Source: Planctomycetota bacterium (GTDB lineage: Bacteria; Planctomycetota; Planctomycetia; Pirellulales; Thermoguttaceae). From it: a stretch of DNA of 7,322 nucleotides. The notes beneath the pieces are model-generated. The model was not told the DNA's origin. It did no database searches and worked only from the letters and a program-made list of their open reading frames with translations. Position numbers and translations under genes: made by a program. Location of the stretch: NCBI GenBank assembly GCA_025356915.1, contig JANXQG010000475.1, positions 1 through 7,322 on the forward strand. The letters are read 5' to 3'. Position 1 is the first letter of the stretch, and each line of letters begins with the position of its first letter. Shown one piece after another: positions 1 through 6,053 of the stretch.

Positions 1-155
1 ACGTAGCGCGCGGCCGCCAGGAGGTACGGTTCGTCCATCAGTTCCACGTAAGCGGCATAGTCCTCTTCGCAGAAGAACGTCTGCTGTCGGCGGTTGCCCC
101 GTTGCGTAACGTGGTGGGGCATGCCCGGTATGACCAATCTCACTAGTCTTGCCAT
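1..155 (-). pseudogene. REP-associated (RAYT, IS200-like Y1) transposase, 5' end, internally deleted
   Basis: The minus strand from the ATG at 153-155 reads MARLVRLVIPGMPHHVTQRG followed by NRRQQTFFCEEDYAAYVELM, the typical N-terminus of the TnpA_REP/RAYT branch of IS200-like single-tyrosine (HUH) transposases. It then passes directly into DEPYLLAAARYV, which in full-length relatives, as I recall them, lies roughly 75-80 residues further on. The intervening stretch normally carries the HUH motif (PNHVHL type) and the catalytic tyrosine, and neither is present. The junction falls at an ATG (Met40), so the deletion appears in-frame. The gene also runs off the left edge, so its C-terminus is unseen. 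Family membership is clear. The internal deletion rests on remembered family architecture. Most likely a non-functional remnant. A short protein keeping only the flanking parts is possible but unproven. Confidence 0.8.
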
Positions 156-161
156 GCCCCC

Positions 162-189
162 AAAATAGCAGATTCCTCAATCATGTCAA
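162..189 (-). promoter_or_regulatory. Possible sigma70-type promoter for the RAYT remnant
   Basis: On the minus strand a perfect TTGACA (184-189) is followed after 16 bases by TATTTT (162-167), a 4/6 match to TATAAT. The ATG lies only 6 bases beyond the -10 box, so a transcript would start at or next to the start codon (leaderless), or the box is coincidental. A G5 run just before the ATG could act as a weak ribosome site only if transcription starts further upstream. Confidence 0.35.
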
Positions 190-209
190 TAGTTTAGTCA
201 TGTGTCCCC

Positions 210-258
210 GGAATTCCGCCGATCCTAACAAACGCCTCGCCACATACAAGGAATTCCG
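210..258. repeat. Two copies of GGAATTCCG, 40 bp apart
   Basis: The palindrome GGAATTCC followed by G occurs at 210-218 and 250-258. The first copy is preceded by TGTCCCC. From memory, a TGTCCCCGGAATT-like string often accompanies RAYT genes, so this may be the outer edge of the RAYT-associated element. That link is inference. The rest of 156-313 shows no gene. Confidence 0.35.
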
Positions 259-313
259 AAGCGCAACAAATTTGGCCGCAACAACTTAAGCGTTGCATCA
301 GGCCAGACGTGGG

Positions 314-334
314 GCGTGGAGCGTGGAGCGTGGA
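314..334. repeat. Three tandem copies of GCGTGGA
   Basis: Perfect 7-bp tandem repeats occupy 314-320, 321-327 and 328-334, in the intergenic space downstream of ribBA. No function is evident. Similar low-complexity strings are common in planctomycete-like intergenic DNA. Confidence 0.7.
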
Positions 335-347
335 ACCATAGGGTGGG

Positions 348-371
348 ATCTGAAATCTCAGATTTGAGATT
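348..371 (-). other. ribBA: Two overlapping, mutually exclusive hairpins just 3' of ribBA
   Basis: AATCTCA (354-360) pairs with TGAGATT (365-371) around a 4-base loop, and ATCTGA (348-353) pairs with TCAGAT (358-363) around a 4-base loop. The two stems share bases, so only one can form. They begin 11 bases after the ribBA stop in the direction of ribBA transcription. No T-run follows, so this is not a standard intrinsic terminator. It may mark or protect the transcript 3' end. Confidence 0.35.
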
Positions 372-382
372 CCTCATTTCCC

Positions 383-1585
383 CTACGGCAGTTTGTGGCC
401 CATCTTATCGCGTTTGGTAGCGATATAGCGGGCGTTGTGTTCGTGGACCGGGCTGACGATCGGCACCTGATCGACGACCTCCAGATCAAAGCCGCCATAA
501 ATGAAGGCGTCGGTCTTCTTGGGGTTGTTCGTTAGCAGGCGGATCCGCGAGATACCGAGATCTTCGAGGATCTGGATGCCGACACCGTATTCACGGCTAT
601 CGGCTTGATGGCCCAATGCCAAGTTGGCCTCGACGGTGTCCATGCCCTGGTCTTGCAGATGGTAGGCTTTGATCTTCTCGACTAGGCCGATACCGCGGCC
701 TTCCTGTGGCAGGTAAACCACCACGCCGCCTCCCTCGTCGCCCATCATCTCCATGGCCAGTTGCAACTGGTCGCCGCAATCACAACGCAAGGAAGCCAGT
801 AGGTCGCCGGTAAAGCAGGAGGAATGCAATCGCACCAGGGGTGCCGCGACGCCGCTGGGATCTCCCAGCACGATGGCGATCGGCTCCTGGTCTTCATAGC
901 GGACACCGTAGGCGATGATCCGGCCAGGACCATAGCGCGTGGGCAGATCGGCCTCGGCCAGGCGATAGACTAGCTTCTCGCTCTTGCGACGATACTGAAT
1001 CAGTTGCTCGATGGTGATGATCTCGAGATGGTGCTGCCGTGCCAGATCATAAAGTTCGTCGCGCGTGGCGCGATGACCGCTGCCAGCCAGTACCTCGCAA
1101 AGAACTCCGGCGGGCTTGAGTCCGGCCATGCGAGCCAAGTCAACCACCGCCTCCGTATGCCCTGCTCGGCGAAGCACTCCCCCCTCCTTGGCGATCAGCG
1201 GGAAGAGGTGCCCTGGGCGGACAAAGTCGCTTGGCTTGCTCGCAGGATCCAGAATGGCCAGGATCGTGGTAGCCCGCTCTTGGGCCGTAATACCCGTTCG
1301 AGCAGTGAAATGATCGACGGGCACCGTGAAATTTGTTTGCAAGGGGGCAGTATTATCCTCGACCATGGGGTGGAGGTTGAGTCGCTGGCTAAGTTCTGGC
1401 AGCAACGGCATGCAAAGTTGCCCTCGGCCATTGAGCATGAAATTGATGATTTCTGGAGTGACTTTCTCGGCCGCACAGATAAAATCACCTTCGTTTTCGC
1501 GATCTTCAGCGTCCATCGCGATGACAATCTCACCGCGACGCATGGCGTCTACCGCTGCATCAATACTCGACAATCGCTTTGACAC
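383..1585 (-). CDS. ribBA: Bifunctional 3,4-dihydroxy-2-butanone 4-phosphate synthase / GTP cyclohydrolase II
   Basis: This 400-residue protein supplies both entry precursors of riboflavin in the cytoplasm: the RibB half makes 3,4-dihydroxy-2-butanone 4-phosphate from ribulose 5-phosphate, and the RibA half opens GTP. The RibB domain (about 1-205) shows DAEDRENEGD at 25-34, GHLFPL at 125-130, AGHTEA at 141-146 and KPAGVLCE at 157-164. The RibA domain (about 206-400) shows the zinc cysteines C257, C268 and C270 in SCFTGD...LRCDCG, EGRGIGL at 295-301 and LLTNNPKK at 350-357. Length is normal for the fusion and all key motifs are intact. The start is GTG at 1585, placing the protein just before the usual SSID opening. 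An in-frame stop at 1637-1639 limits extension, and no ATG occurs before codon 15. The site before GTG is weak (GACGAG/GCAGAG). It stands alone, divergent from the gene at 1993, under its own promoter, with no recognisable FMN riboswitch in the leader. Confidence 0.97.
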   Translation of the reverse strand: MSKRLSSIDAAVDAMRRGEIVIAMDAEDRENEGDFICAAEKVTPEIINFMLNGRGQLCMPLLPELSQRLNLHPMVEDNTAPLQTNFTVPVDHFTARTGITAQERATTILAILDPASKPSDFVRPGHLFPLIAKEGGVLRRAGHTEAVVDLARMAGLKPAGVLCEVLAGSGHRATRDELYDLARQHHLEIITIEQLIQYRRKSEKLVYRLAEADLPTRYGPGRIIAYGVRYEDQEPIAIVLGDPSGVAAPLVRLHSSCFTGDLLASLRCDCGDQLQLAMEMMGDEGGGVVVYLPQEGRGIGLVEKIKAYHLQDQGMDTVEANLALGHQADSREYGVGIQILEDLGISRIRLLTNNPKKTDAFIYGGFDLEVVDQVPIVSPVHEHNARYIATKRDKMGHKLP

Positions 1586-1598
1586 GCTCTGCTCGTCT

Positions 1599-1622
1599 AA
1601 AAAATTCCGGTTCGGACAACCG
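1599..1622 (-). promoter_or_regulatory. Hairpin plus T6 in the ribBA leader (possible weak attenuator)
   Basis: On the minus strand CGGTT (1618-1622) pairs with AACCG (1608-1612) around a 5-base loop, and T6 follows at 1599-1604 after a 3-base gap. An alternative stem, TCCG (1613-1616) with CGGA (1606-1609), uses the same bases and sits closer to the T6. The stems are short (4-5 bp), so any termination would be weak. The hairpin starts directly after the stop codon of the short leader ORF and 22 bases before the ribBA GTG. Confidence 0.35.
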
Positions 1623-1640
1623 TCAATCGGTGTCTCTCAT
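1623..1640 (-). CDS. Possible five-codon leader ORF upstream of ribBA
   Basis: ATG at 1638-1640 opens MRDTD and stops with TGA at 1623-1625. It is preceded by GGGAGG (1644-1649), the best Shine-Dalgarno match in the ribBA leader, although the 3-base gap to the ATG is short. The stop abuts the hairpin at 1608-1622. It is not in frame with ribBA (55 bases before the GTG). It may be a regulatory leader peptide, a ribosome-loading site, the relic of an earlier ribBA start lost to a one-base indel, or chance. Confidence 0.3.
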   Translation of the reverse strand: MRDTD

Positions 1641-1654
1641 AATCCTCCCGAGAC

Positions 1655-1683
1655 ATTATAGGCTTTCACGGCTATCGTGCCAG
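1655..1683 (-). promoter_or_regulatory. ribBA: Sigma70-type promoter of ribBA
   Basis: A perfect TATAAT -10 box (minus strand, 1655-1660) is preceded after exactly 17 bases by CTGGCA (1678-1683), a 4/6 match to TTGACA. Transcription would start near 1648, at the edge of the GGGAGG sequence, giving a ribBA leader of about 63 bases. Confidence 0.65.
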
Positions 1684-1691
1684 GGTGAGTC

Positions 1692-1753
1692 CTTCTGGAG
1701 ATGTCCTCCAGGGGAACCACAAAGTTTTTGAATGTCCTACGGACCCCGTCCGT
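1692..1753. other. Two inverted repeats in the ribBA / fusion-gene divergent intergenic region
   Basis: CTGGAG (1695-1700) and CTCCAG (1706-1711) form a 6-bp stem with a 5-base loop, extendable by two T-G wobbles and one C-G pair to 1692-1714. ACGGAC (1739-1744) and GTCCGT (1748-1753) form a 6-bp stem with a 3-base loop. They lie upstream of the ribBA -35 box and could be protein-binding dyads. No regulator can be named. The whole gap 1586-1992 (407 bases) has no convincing gene. It is less GC-rich than its neighbours and carries these dyads, the ribBA promoter and no clear promoter for the plus-strand gene. Confidence 0.35.
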
Positions 1754-1977
1754 GGCTAGAATGCTTTTACACCAGAGCGGGGGTATTGACTCTTCTGGTT
1801 CTGGGTACGCCCTACAATTATTCGCATTCCGCACATCCAGGAACCGGAAGAGCCAAATTTCTCAAAAATGCGGGCAGAATTTTCGTATCATAAGGACAGG
1901 CGAGATGAATTATGGTAGATTATGAATTTTAGGAAGAGCTTCCTTAAGAAGCACTCGTATTCACCTTGTAACGATCC

Positions 1978-1982
1978 AGGAG
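1978..1982 (+). promoter_or_regulatory. Ribosome binding site of the peptidase-GH95 gene
   Basis: AGGAG ends 10 bases before the ATG at 1993. This supports that start, which also places a signal peptide at the very N-terminus. Confidence 0.6.
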
Positions 1983-1992
1983 TTTCCGACTG

Positions 1993-4900
1993 ATGACGTT
2001 CCGAAAGCTTGTCTGCTGCGTTATTACCGTATTTCTCACATCTTCTGGAAGCATGCTGGCCGAGGATAAGGTGGATCCACCTAAACCGACTTCGCACACC
2101 GTTCGCAAGATCGAGGGCTGGGCGGTCCGCGTCGACGATCGGCTGCTCCAGCCGCCCCATGAGGCACTCGGTCTCCAGGTGATGAAGGCACTGGCGGCAA
2201 AGCTCGCCGACATCAATGCCGTGGTCCGCCCGGATCGTTTAGAAAAACTCCATGCGTTCACGATCGTGCTCGATCTTTCCCATGGAAAACTGCGACCGAT
2301 GCAGTATCATCCCGCGGCCAAGTGGCTGGAGGAGAATGGCTACGCCCGCGATCTCGTGTATTGCGTCCATATTCCGGTGGCCGCCGAGCTTCTTGCCCCG
2401 CGGCAAATCAACGTGCAACCGTGGTGCGTGCTGCACGAACTGGCGCATGCCTATCACGACCAGATTCTCGGCTTTGATGAAGCCCGCATCCGCGATGCCT
2501 ACACGCGATTCAAAGAAAGCGGGCACGGGGACGCCGCCCTGCTGATCACGGGCGGGCGTGTGCGGCATTATGGCCTGACCGATAACAAGGAATTTTTCTC
2601 CGAAATGACGGAGTCCTATTTTGGCACGAACGACTTCTTTCCCTTCAACCGCGCGGAACTCATGAACGCCGAGCCGGAAATCTATAAGCTCATGGAGGCG
2701 ATCTGGGGGCCTGTTCAAACCGAACGGTCCAAGGCCAAGCCCGGCGTGCCGGCGGTTGGCGCGGCGCCGCTCGCACGACTCAGTCCGGGCGCGGCGGCGA
2801 CAATCCTGTGGTACGCGCAACCCGCGAAAAAATGGGACGAAGCCCTGCCGGTCGGCAATGGCCGGCTGGGGGCGATGGTCTTTGGTGAACCTGGCAGCGA
2901 GCGCATACAGCTCAACGAGCAGACCATCTGGACCGGCGGACCGTACGATCCGACTCGACCCGGCGGACCCGAGGCCTTGCCGGAAATTCACCGCCTCGTG
3001 CTCGCAGGTAAGTTCTTCGAGGCCGAGGAACTTTTTGGCAAGAGCATGTTGGGTAAGCCCGTCGAGCAGATGAAGTATCAGCCGTTGGGTAATCTCGCGA
3101 TCGAGTTTCCCGGCCACGCCAGCGCGACCGACTACCGCCGACAGCTTGACCTCGACACGGCAATCGCGGAAGTTTCCTACCGCGTCGGCAACGTGAATTT
3201 CCACCGCGTGGTTTTCGCCAGCCCGGTGGACCAGGCGATCGTCGTCCGTCTCACGGCAGACAAGCCTGGCTCGATCTCGCTGGTTGCCAAACTTGCCGGC
3301 GTGACCAACAGCAAGACTCCTTGCGATGAAAAGCATTCAACCGAGACGCTCGGTTCCGGTCAGTTGGTCCTTCGCGGCAAGACGGGCAGCATGTTGGGGA
3401 TCGAAGGGCGGGTTCGCTACGAGGGGCAAGTTCGCGTCTTGAATGAAGGAGGCAAGCTGGTCGCGGAAAAGGATGGTGCCAAGGTCGTCGATGCGGATGC
3501 GGTGACGATGCTCATCGTGGCCGCCACGAATTTCAAGAGTTACAACGATCTGGGCGGCGATCCGGTGGCACGGGTGCGCGAGTATTTGCAGCACATCGAG
3601 GGGAAAGCTTTCGACCGGCTTCGCGCGGATCATATTGCCGAGCATCAGCGGCTATTTCGCCGCGTTAAGTTGAGCTTGCCGGAAACGGCAGCCTCCGCTC
3701 GGCCAACCGACATGCGCCTTCGCGATCATGATCCCCGCACCGACCCTCAACTCGCCGCTTTGATGTTCCAATACGGCCGATACCTCTTGATCGGCAGCAG
3801 TCGCCCCGGTTGCCAGCCAGCCAACTTGCAAGGGATATGGAATGGGGACATGGACCCTGCTTGGGACAGCAAATACACGACGAACATCAACATACAGATG
3901 AATTACTGGCCGGCGGAAGTGGCTGGATTGCCGGAGTGCGTCGAACCGCTCACGCAAATGGTGAAGGAGCTGGCCGTGACGGGTGGCAAGGTGGCAAAGA
4001 TCCATTACGGTGCTCGCGGCTGGGTCTTTCACCAGAATACGGATCAATGGCGTTACGCCGCGCCGATGGACGGCTCAACCTGGGGCACGTTCTCGATCGG
4101 CGGGGCCTGGCTCTGCACGCATCTTTGGGAGCACTATCGCTATAGCGGCGACAAGGAATATCTTCGCAAGATCTATCCCTTGCTCAAAGGCTCGGCAGAG
4201 TTCTTTCTCGATACGCTGGTCGAGTATCCGCAGCGGGGATGGCTGGTGACTTGTCCGTCGAATTCCCCCGAGAATTTTCCCGCCTCTCCCGGCAACAAAC
4301 CGTTCCACGACAAGGTGATCAACTTCGACCTGCCGGGAACGACCATCTGCGCCGGCTCGACGATCGACCTGAGTGTTCTCCGCGATCTGTTTGACGCCTG
4401 CGTCGAGGCCGGAAAGATACTGGACATCGACAAGGAGTTTTCCGGTCAGGTGGCACTTGCCAGACAGCGACTGGCACCGCTACAGGTCGGCAAGCAGGGG
4501 AACCTGCAAGAGTGGATCGAAGACTGGGGCGATCTGGAGGCAAAACACCGACACATTTCCCACCTCTACGGTTTGTATCCCAGCAGCCAAATCGCGCCCG
4601 AGGCAACTCCCAAACTGGCCGCAGCCGCCAGAATTGCGCTCGATCTGCGTGGCGATACCGGAACCGGTTTCGGCATGGCGTGGAAGGCCGCCTGCTGGGC
4701 ACGCCTCTTGGACGGCGAGCGGGCTAATCTTTGCCTCACGAACCTCGTGCATCTGCAAGCATGCCCGAATCTCTTTTCAAAATGTTTTCGCGCACCGCAA
4801 GTGGATGGCGCCTTCGGTACTACCGCCGCAGTTGCCGAAATGCTGATGCAATCCTATTCGGACGAGATACGGCTCCTGCCTGCGCTACCCAAGGTTTGGG

Positions 4901-5235
4901 CCGAAGGAAGCTATCGCGGCTTCCGCGCCCGGGGAGGATTCGAGGTGGACGCTGCCTGGAGCGGCGGCCGCTTGACTTCCGCCACGATCCGCTCCACGCT
5001 CGGCGGCCCATGCACGGTCCGCGCCAATTGCCGCGTGGTGGTGAAGGAGGGCGATCGTGAAACAACGGTCACAAGGCCCAGCGATGCGATGCTGCGATTT
5101 GAAACTCGGCGAGGAGGCGAGTATACATTGGCTCCCGATCGGTCGCTAATTCAAAAGGTTTCGCCTCGGATCAGTATTCAGGAAGAGGAAGAAGAGAAAC
5201 TGGGGGTTCAACTGGAAGTCCCGAAGGCCGAGTAA
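1993..5235 (+). CDS. Secreted HExxH metallopeptidase-like domain fused to GH95 alpha-L-fucosidase
   Basis: The 1080-residue product has two parts. Residues 1-23 form a signal peptide (basic TFRK, hydrophobic core, possible cleavage after SMLA), so it is exported. Residues about 38-240 form a zinc-peptidase-like domain with HELAH at 148-152 (H148, H152 as ligands, E149 as base) and a downstream KEFFSEMTE segment where E200 or E204 could be the third ligand, a gluzincin-like layout. After a Pro/Ala linker (about 241-268), residues about 270-1060 form a full-length GH95 enzyme: N-terminal beta-sandwich (WDEALPVGNGRLGAMVFG, about 281-298), barrel with TNINIQMNYW (630-639), SPEN (758-761), KHRHISHLYGLYP (about 851-863) and QVDGAFG (936-942), then a C-terminal beta domain. 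By comparison with Bifidobacterium AfcA, N631/N633, E760 and D938 are the likely catalytic set. GH95 enzymes invert alpha-1,2-L-fucosyl (or L-galactosyl) linkages. The frame is continuous, and the C-terminus ends in an acidic EEEEEK tail. Peptidase activity is inferred only. Confidence 0.92.
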   Translation: MTFRKLVCCVITVFLTSSGSMLAEDKVDPPKPTSHTVRKIEGWAVRVDDRLLQPPHEALGLQVMKALAAKLADINAVVRPDRLEKLHAFTIVLDLSHGKLRPMQYHPAAKWLEENGYARDLVYCVHIPVAAELLAPRQINVQPWCVLHELAHAYHDQILGFDEARIRDAYTRFKESGHGDAALLITGGRVRHYGLTDNKEFFSEMTESYFGTNDFFPFNRAELMNAEPEIYKLMEAIWGPVQTERSKAKPGVPAVGAAPLARLSPGAAATILWYAQPAKKWDEALPVGNGRLGAMVFGEPGSERIQLNEQTIWTGGPYDPTRPGGPEALPEIHRLVLAGKFFEAEELFGKSMLGKPVEQMKYQPLGNLAIEFPGHASATDYRRQLDLDTAIAEVSYRVGNVNFHRVVFASPVDQAIVVRLTADKPGSISLVAKLAGVTNSKTPCDEKHSTETLGSGQLVLRGKTGSMLGIEGRVRYEGQVRVLNEGGKLVAEKDGAKVVDADAVTMLIVAATNFKSYNDLGGDPVARVREYLQHIEGKAFDRLRADHIAEHQRLFRRVKLSLPETAASARPTDMRLRDHDPRTDPQLAALMFQYGRYLLIGSSRPGCQPANLQGIWNGDMDPAWDSKYTTNINIQMNYWPAEVAGLPECVEPLTQMVKELAVTGGKVAKIHYGARGWVFHQNTDQWRYAAPMDGSTWGTFSIGGAWLCTHLWEHYRYSGDKEYLRKIYPLLKGSAEFFLDTLVEYPQRGWLVTCPSNSPENFPASPGNKPFHDKVINFDLPGTTICAGSTIDLSVLRDLFDACVEAGKILDIDKEFSGQVALARQRLAPLQVGKQGNLQEWIEDWGDLEAKHRHISHLYGLYPSSQIAPEATPKLAAAARIALDLRGDTGTGFGMAWKAACWARLLDGERANLCLTNLVHLQACPNLFSKCFRAPQVDGAFGTTAAVAEMLMQSYSDEIRLLPALPKVWAEGSYRGFRARGGFEVDAAWSGGRLTSATIRSTLGGPCTVRANCRVVVKEGDRETTVTRPSDAMLRFETRRGGEYTLAPDRSLIQKVSPRISIQEEEEEKLGVQLEVPKAE

Positions 5236-5268
5236 TCCCGATGCCAACAAGCCGCTCGCCTCTTACCC

Positions 5269-5284
5269 CCAACGGATTCGTTGG
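5269..5284 (+). terminator. Short hairpin after the fusion gene
   Basis: CCAACG (5269-5274) and CGTTGG (5279-5284) form a perfect 6-bp stem with a GATT loop, 34 bases after the stop of the fusion gene. No T-run follows, so it is at best a weak or factor-assisted terminator. Confidence 0.3.
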
Positions 5285-5330
5285 CTACTTGTCCGTGTAA
5301 ATCCAGAGTATATTGATACTTGTGGACGTG

Positions 5331-5348
5331 CGTAGCTTCCGTAGCTTC
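5331..5348 (+). repeat. Tandem 9-mer CGTAGCTTC x2 upstream of the WD40 gene
   Basis: Two perfect copies (5331-5339, 5340-5348) sit directly before the ribosome binding site. They may be a duplication by slippage or a binding site. No function is assigned. Confidence 0.6.
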
Positions 5349-5350
5349 CG

Positions 5351-5356
5351 AGGAGG
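5351..5356 (+). promoter_or_regulatory. Strong ribosome binding site for the broken WD40 gene
   Basis: A perfect AGGAGG lies 8 bases before the ATG at 5365. This fixes 5365 as the original start and argues against the upstream TTG at 5313, whose frame is open but has no ribosome site. Confidence 0.7.
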
Positions 5357-5364
5357 ATCATCCC

Positions 5365-5990
5365 ATGACAGAGACTCCGGGGCCTCCCGATGCCGAGATG
5401 GGAACGGCACATCAGCAAAAAAGAGGATCGTCGCGGCGTGCGCGGACGGACTACTGATCTGGGATTCGTTGAACTTGAAATATGTGAGCCATATCAAGAT
5501 TGCATGGCCTTCGGATGCGTGGTTGCCTGGGTTTCTGTCATGGAACCCAGTGACCCAAGAACTGACCGTAGTGGATGTGGAGGGCAAGTTGCTCAAGACC
5601 GATCTTGAGCAGAGTACGGCAAAGCCACTTTTCGCCAAGCAAGAAAAGGCGGTGAAAGCCGCCCAATGGTCGCCAGACGGGACGCGGTTGGCCACGATTG
5701 ACCGGGAAGATGGATCGGTCGCCGTGTGTGATGCTCAGACGGGTAAGTTAATTGCCAGCATTCCAGTGGATGGAGCGAGTGATCTGCTACGAGTTCTGGA
5801 TGAGCATTTTAGCTCTGGCGGGGTTGGTGTGGGCGATATCTGGGTGAGGAACGACGACCCACTTGGCCTCTTCGTGAAACCACCTGGAGCCCCCACTCCC
5901 GGCCCTAAATCAGATAAAACTAAACAAAAAAGCCCTATAACTAGACAAAACTGGCCGTTGAGACGACGTTATTTGGGCTTTTTGCGATAA
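5365..5990 (+). pseudogene. WD40-repeat protein, frame broken near the N-terminus
   Basis: From the ATG at 5365 the frame reads MTETPGPPDAEMGTAHQQKR and stops at 5455-5457 after 30 codons. The WD40-like sequence lies in the neighbouring frame, open from a TTG at 5313 to the stop at 5988-5990: RIVAACADGLLIWD, then LSWNPVTQELTVVD, then AAQWSPDGTRLATIDREDG with SVAVCDAQTGKLIASI. That is about three blades, too few for a closed seven-bladed propeller. The two frames meet at A6 (5417-5422). One extra A would join the start to the WD40 frame, so loss of one A is the simplest explanation. No signal peptide is visible. The last 60 or so residues lose WD40 character and run into an inverted repeat, so the 3' end also looks decayed. 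If expressed intact it would be a scaffold-type protein of unknown partner. Alternatives are slippage-corrected expression or a sequencing error. Confidence 0.6.
5926..5983 (+). terminator. Large-loop inverted repeat at the end of the WD40 gene
   Basis: AAAAAGCCC (5927-5935) is complementary to GGGCTTTTT (5975-5983), 9 bp with a 39-base loop. T5 forms part of the 3' arm, as in bidirectional terminators. A second imperfect pair (5962-5972 with 5987-5998, GACGAC/GTCGTC cores) overlaps it and would compete. Terminator function is plausible but the long loop weakens it. Confidence 0.4.
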
Positions 5991-6012
5991 TTGTCGTCGC
6001 CTTAAGTCCAAT

Positions 6013-6045
6013 AAAAAAAGCCACTTACAACAAATCGTAAGTGGC
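6013..6045 (-). terminator. Intrinsic terminator downstream of the ssrA-like 3' end
   Basis: On the minus strand GCCACTTAC (6037-6045) pairs perfectly with GTAAGTGGC (6020-6028) around an 8-base loop, followed at once by T7 (6013-6019). It begins 8 bases after the tmRNA-like 3' end at 6054, the position expected for the gene's own terminator. Read on the plus strand it could weakly stop transcription from the WD40 side as well. Confidence 0.8.
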
Positions 6046-6053
6046 CTTTCTAG

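Noticed and set aside
1586..1700. FMN riboswitch upstream of ribBA
   Set aside because: The expected conserved RFN blocks and multi-stem junction are not visible, and only about 63 bases separate the predicted transcript start from the GTG, too short for this riboswitch.
1786..1818. Promoter TTGACT ... TACAAT for the plus-strand fusion gene
   Set aside because: The boxes look good but the spacer is 21 bases, too long for a sigma70 promoter, and the start would lie about 170 bases upstream of the gene.
1840..1865. ECF-type promoter GGAACC ... TCTCAA
   Set aside because: The -35 resembles ECF sites, but the 14-base spacer and loose -10 make a chance match likely.
2239..3336. 365-codon minus-strand open frame inside the fusion gene
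   Set aside because: It is fully antisense to a frame with clear peptidase and GH95 motifs. Its product has no recognisable motif, and long antisense frames are common opposite GC-rich codon-biased genes.
5313..5364. TTG at 5313 as start of the WD40 gene
   Set aside because: It has no ribosome site and its first 35 or so residues are unlike WD40 sequence, because they are the out-of-frame reading of the AGGAGG region and the true N-terminus.
5417..5423. Programmed -1 ribosomal frameshift at AAAAAAG
   Set aside because: The zero-frame phase is CAA AAA AGA rather than AAA AAG, so it is not the classic two-codon slippery arrangement, and no strong stimulatory stem follows. Loss of one A is simpler.
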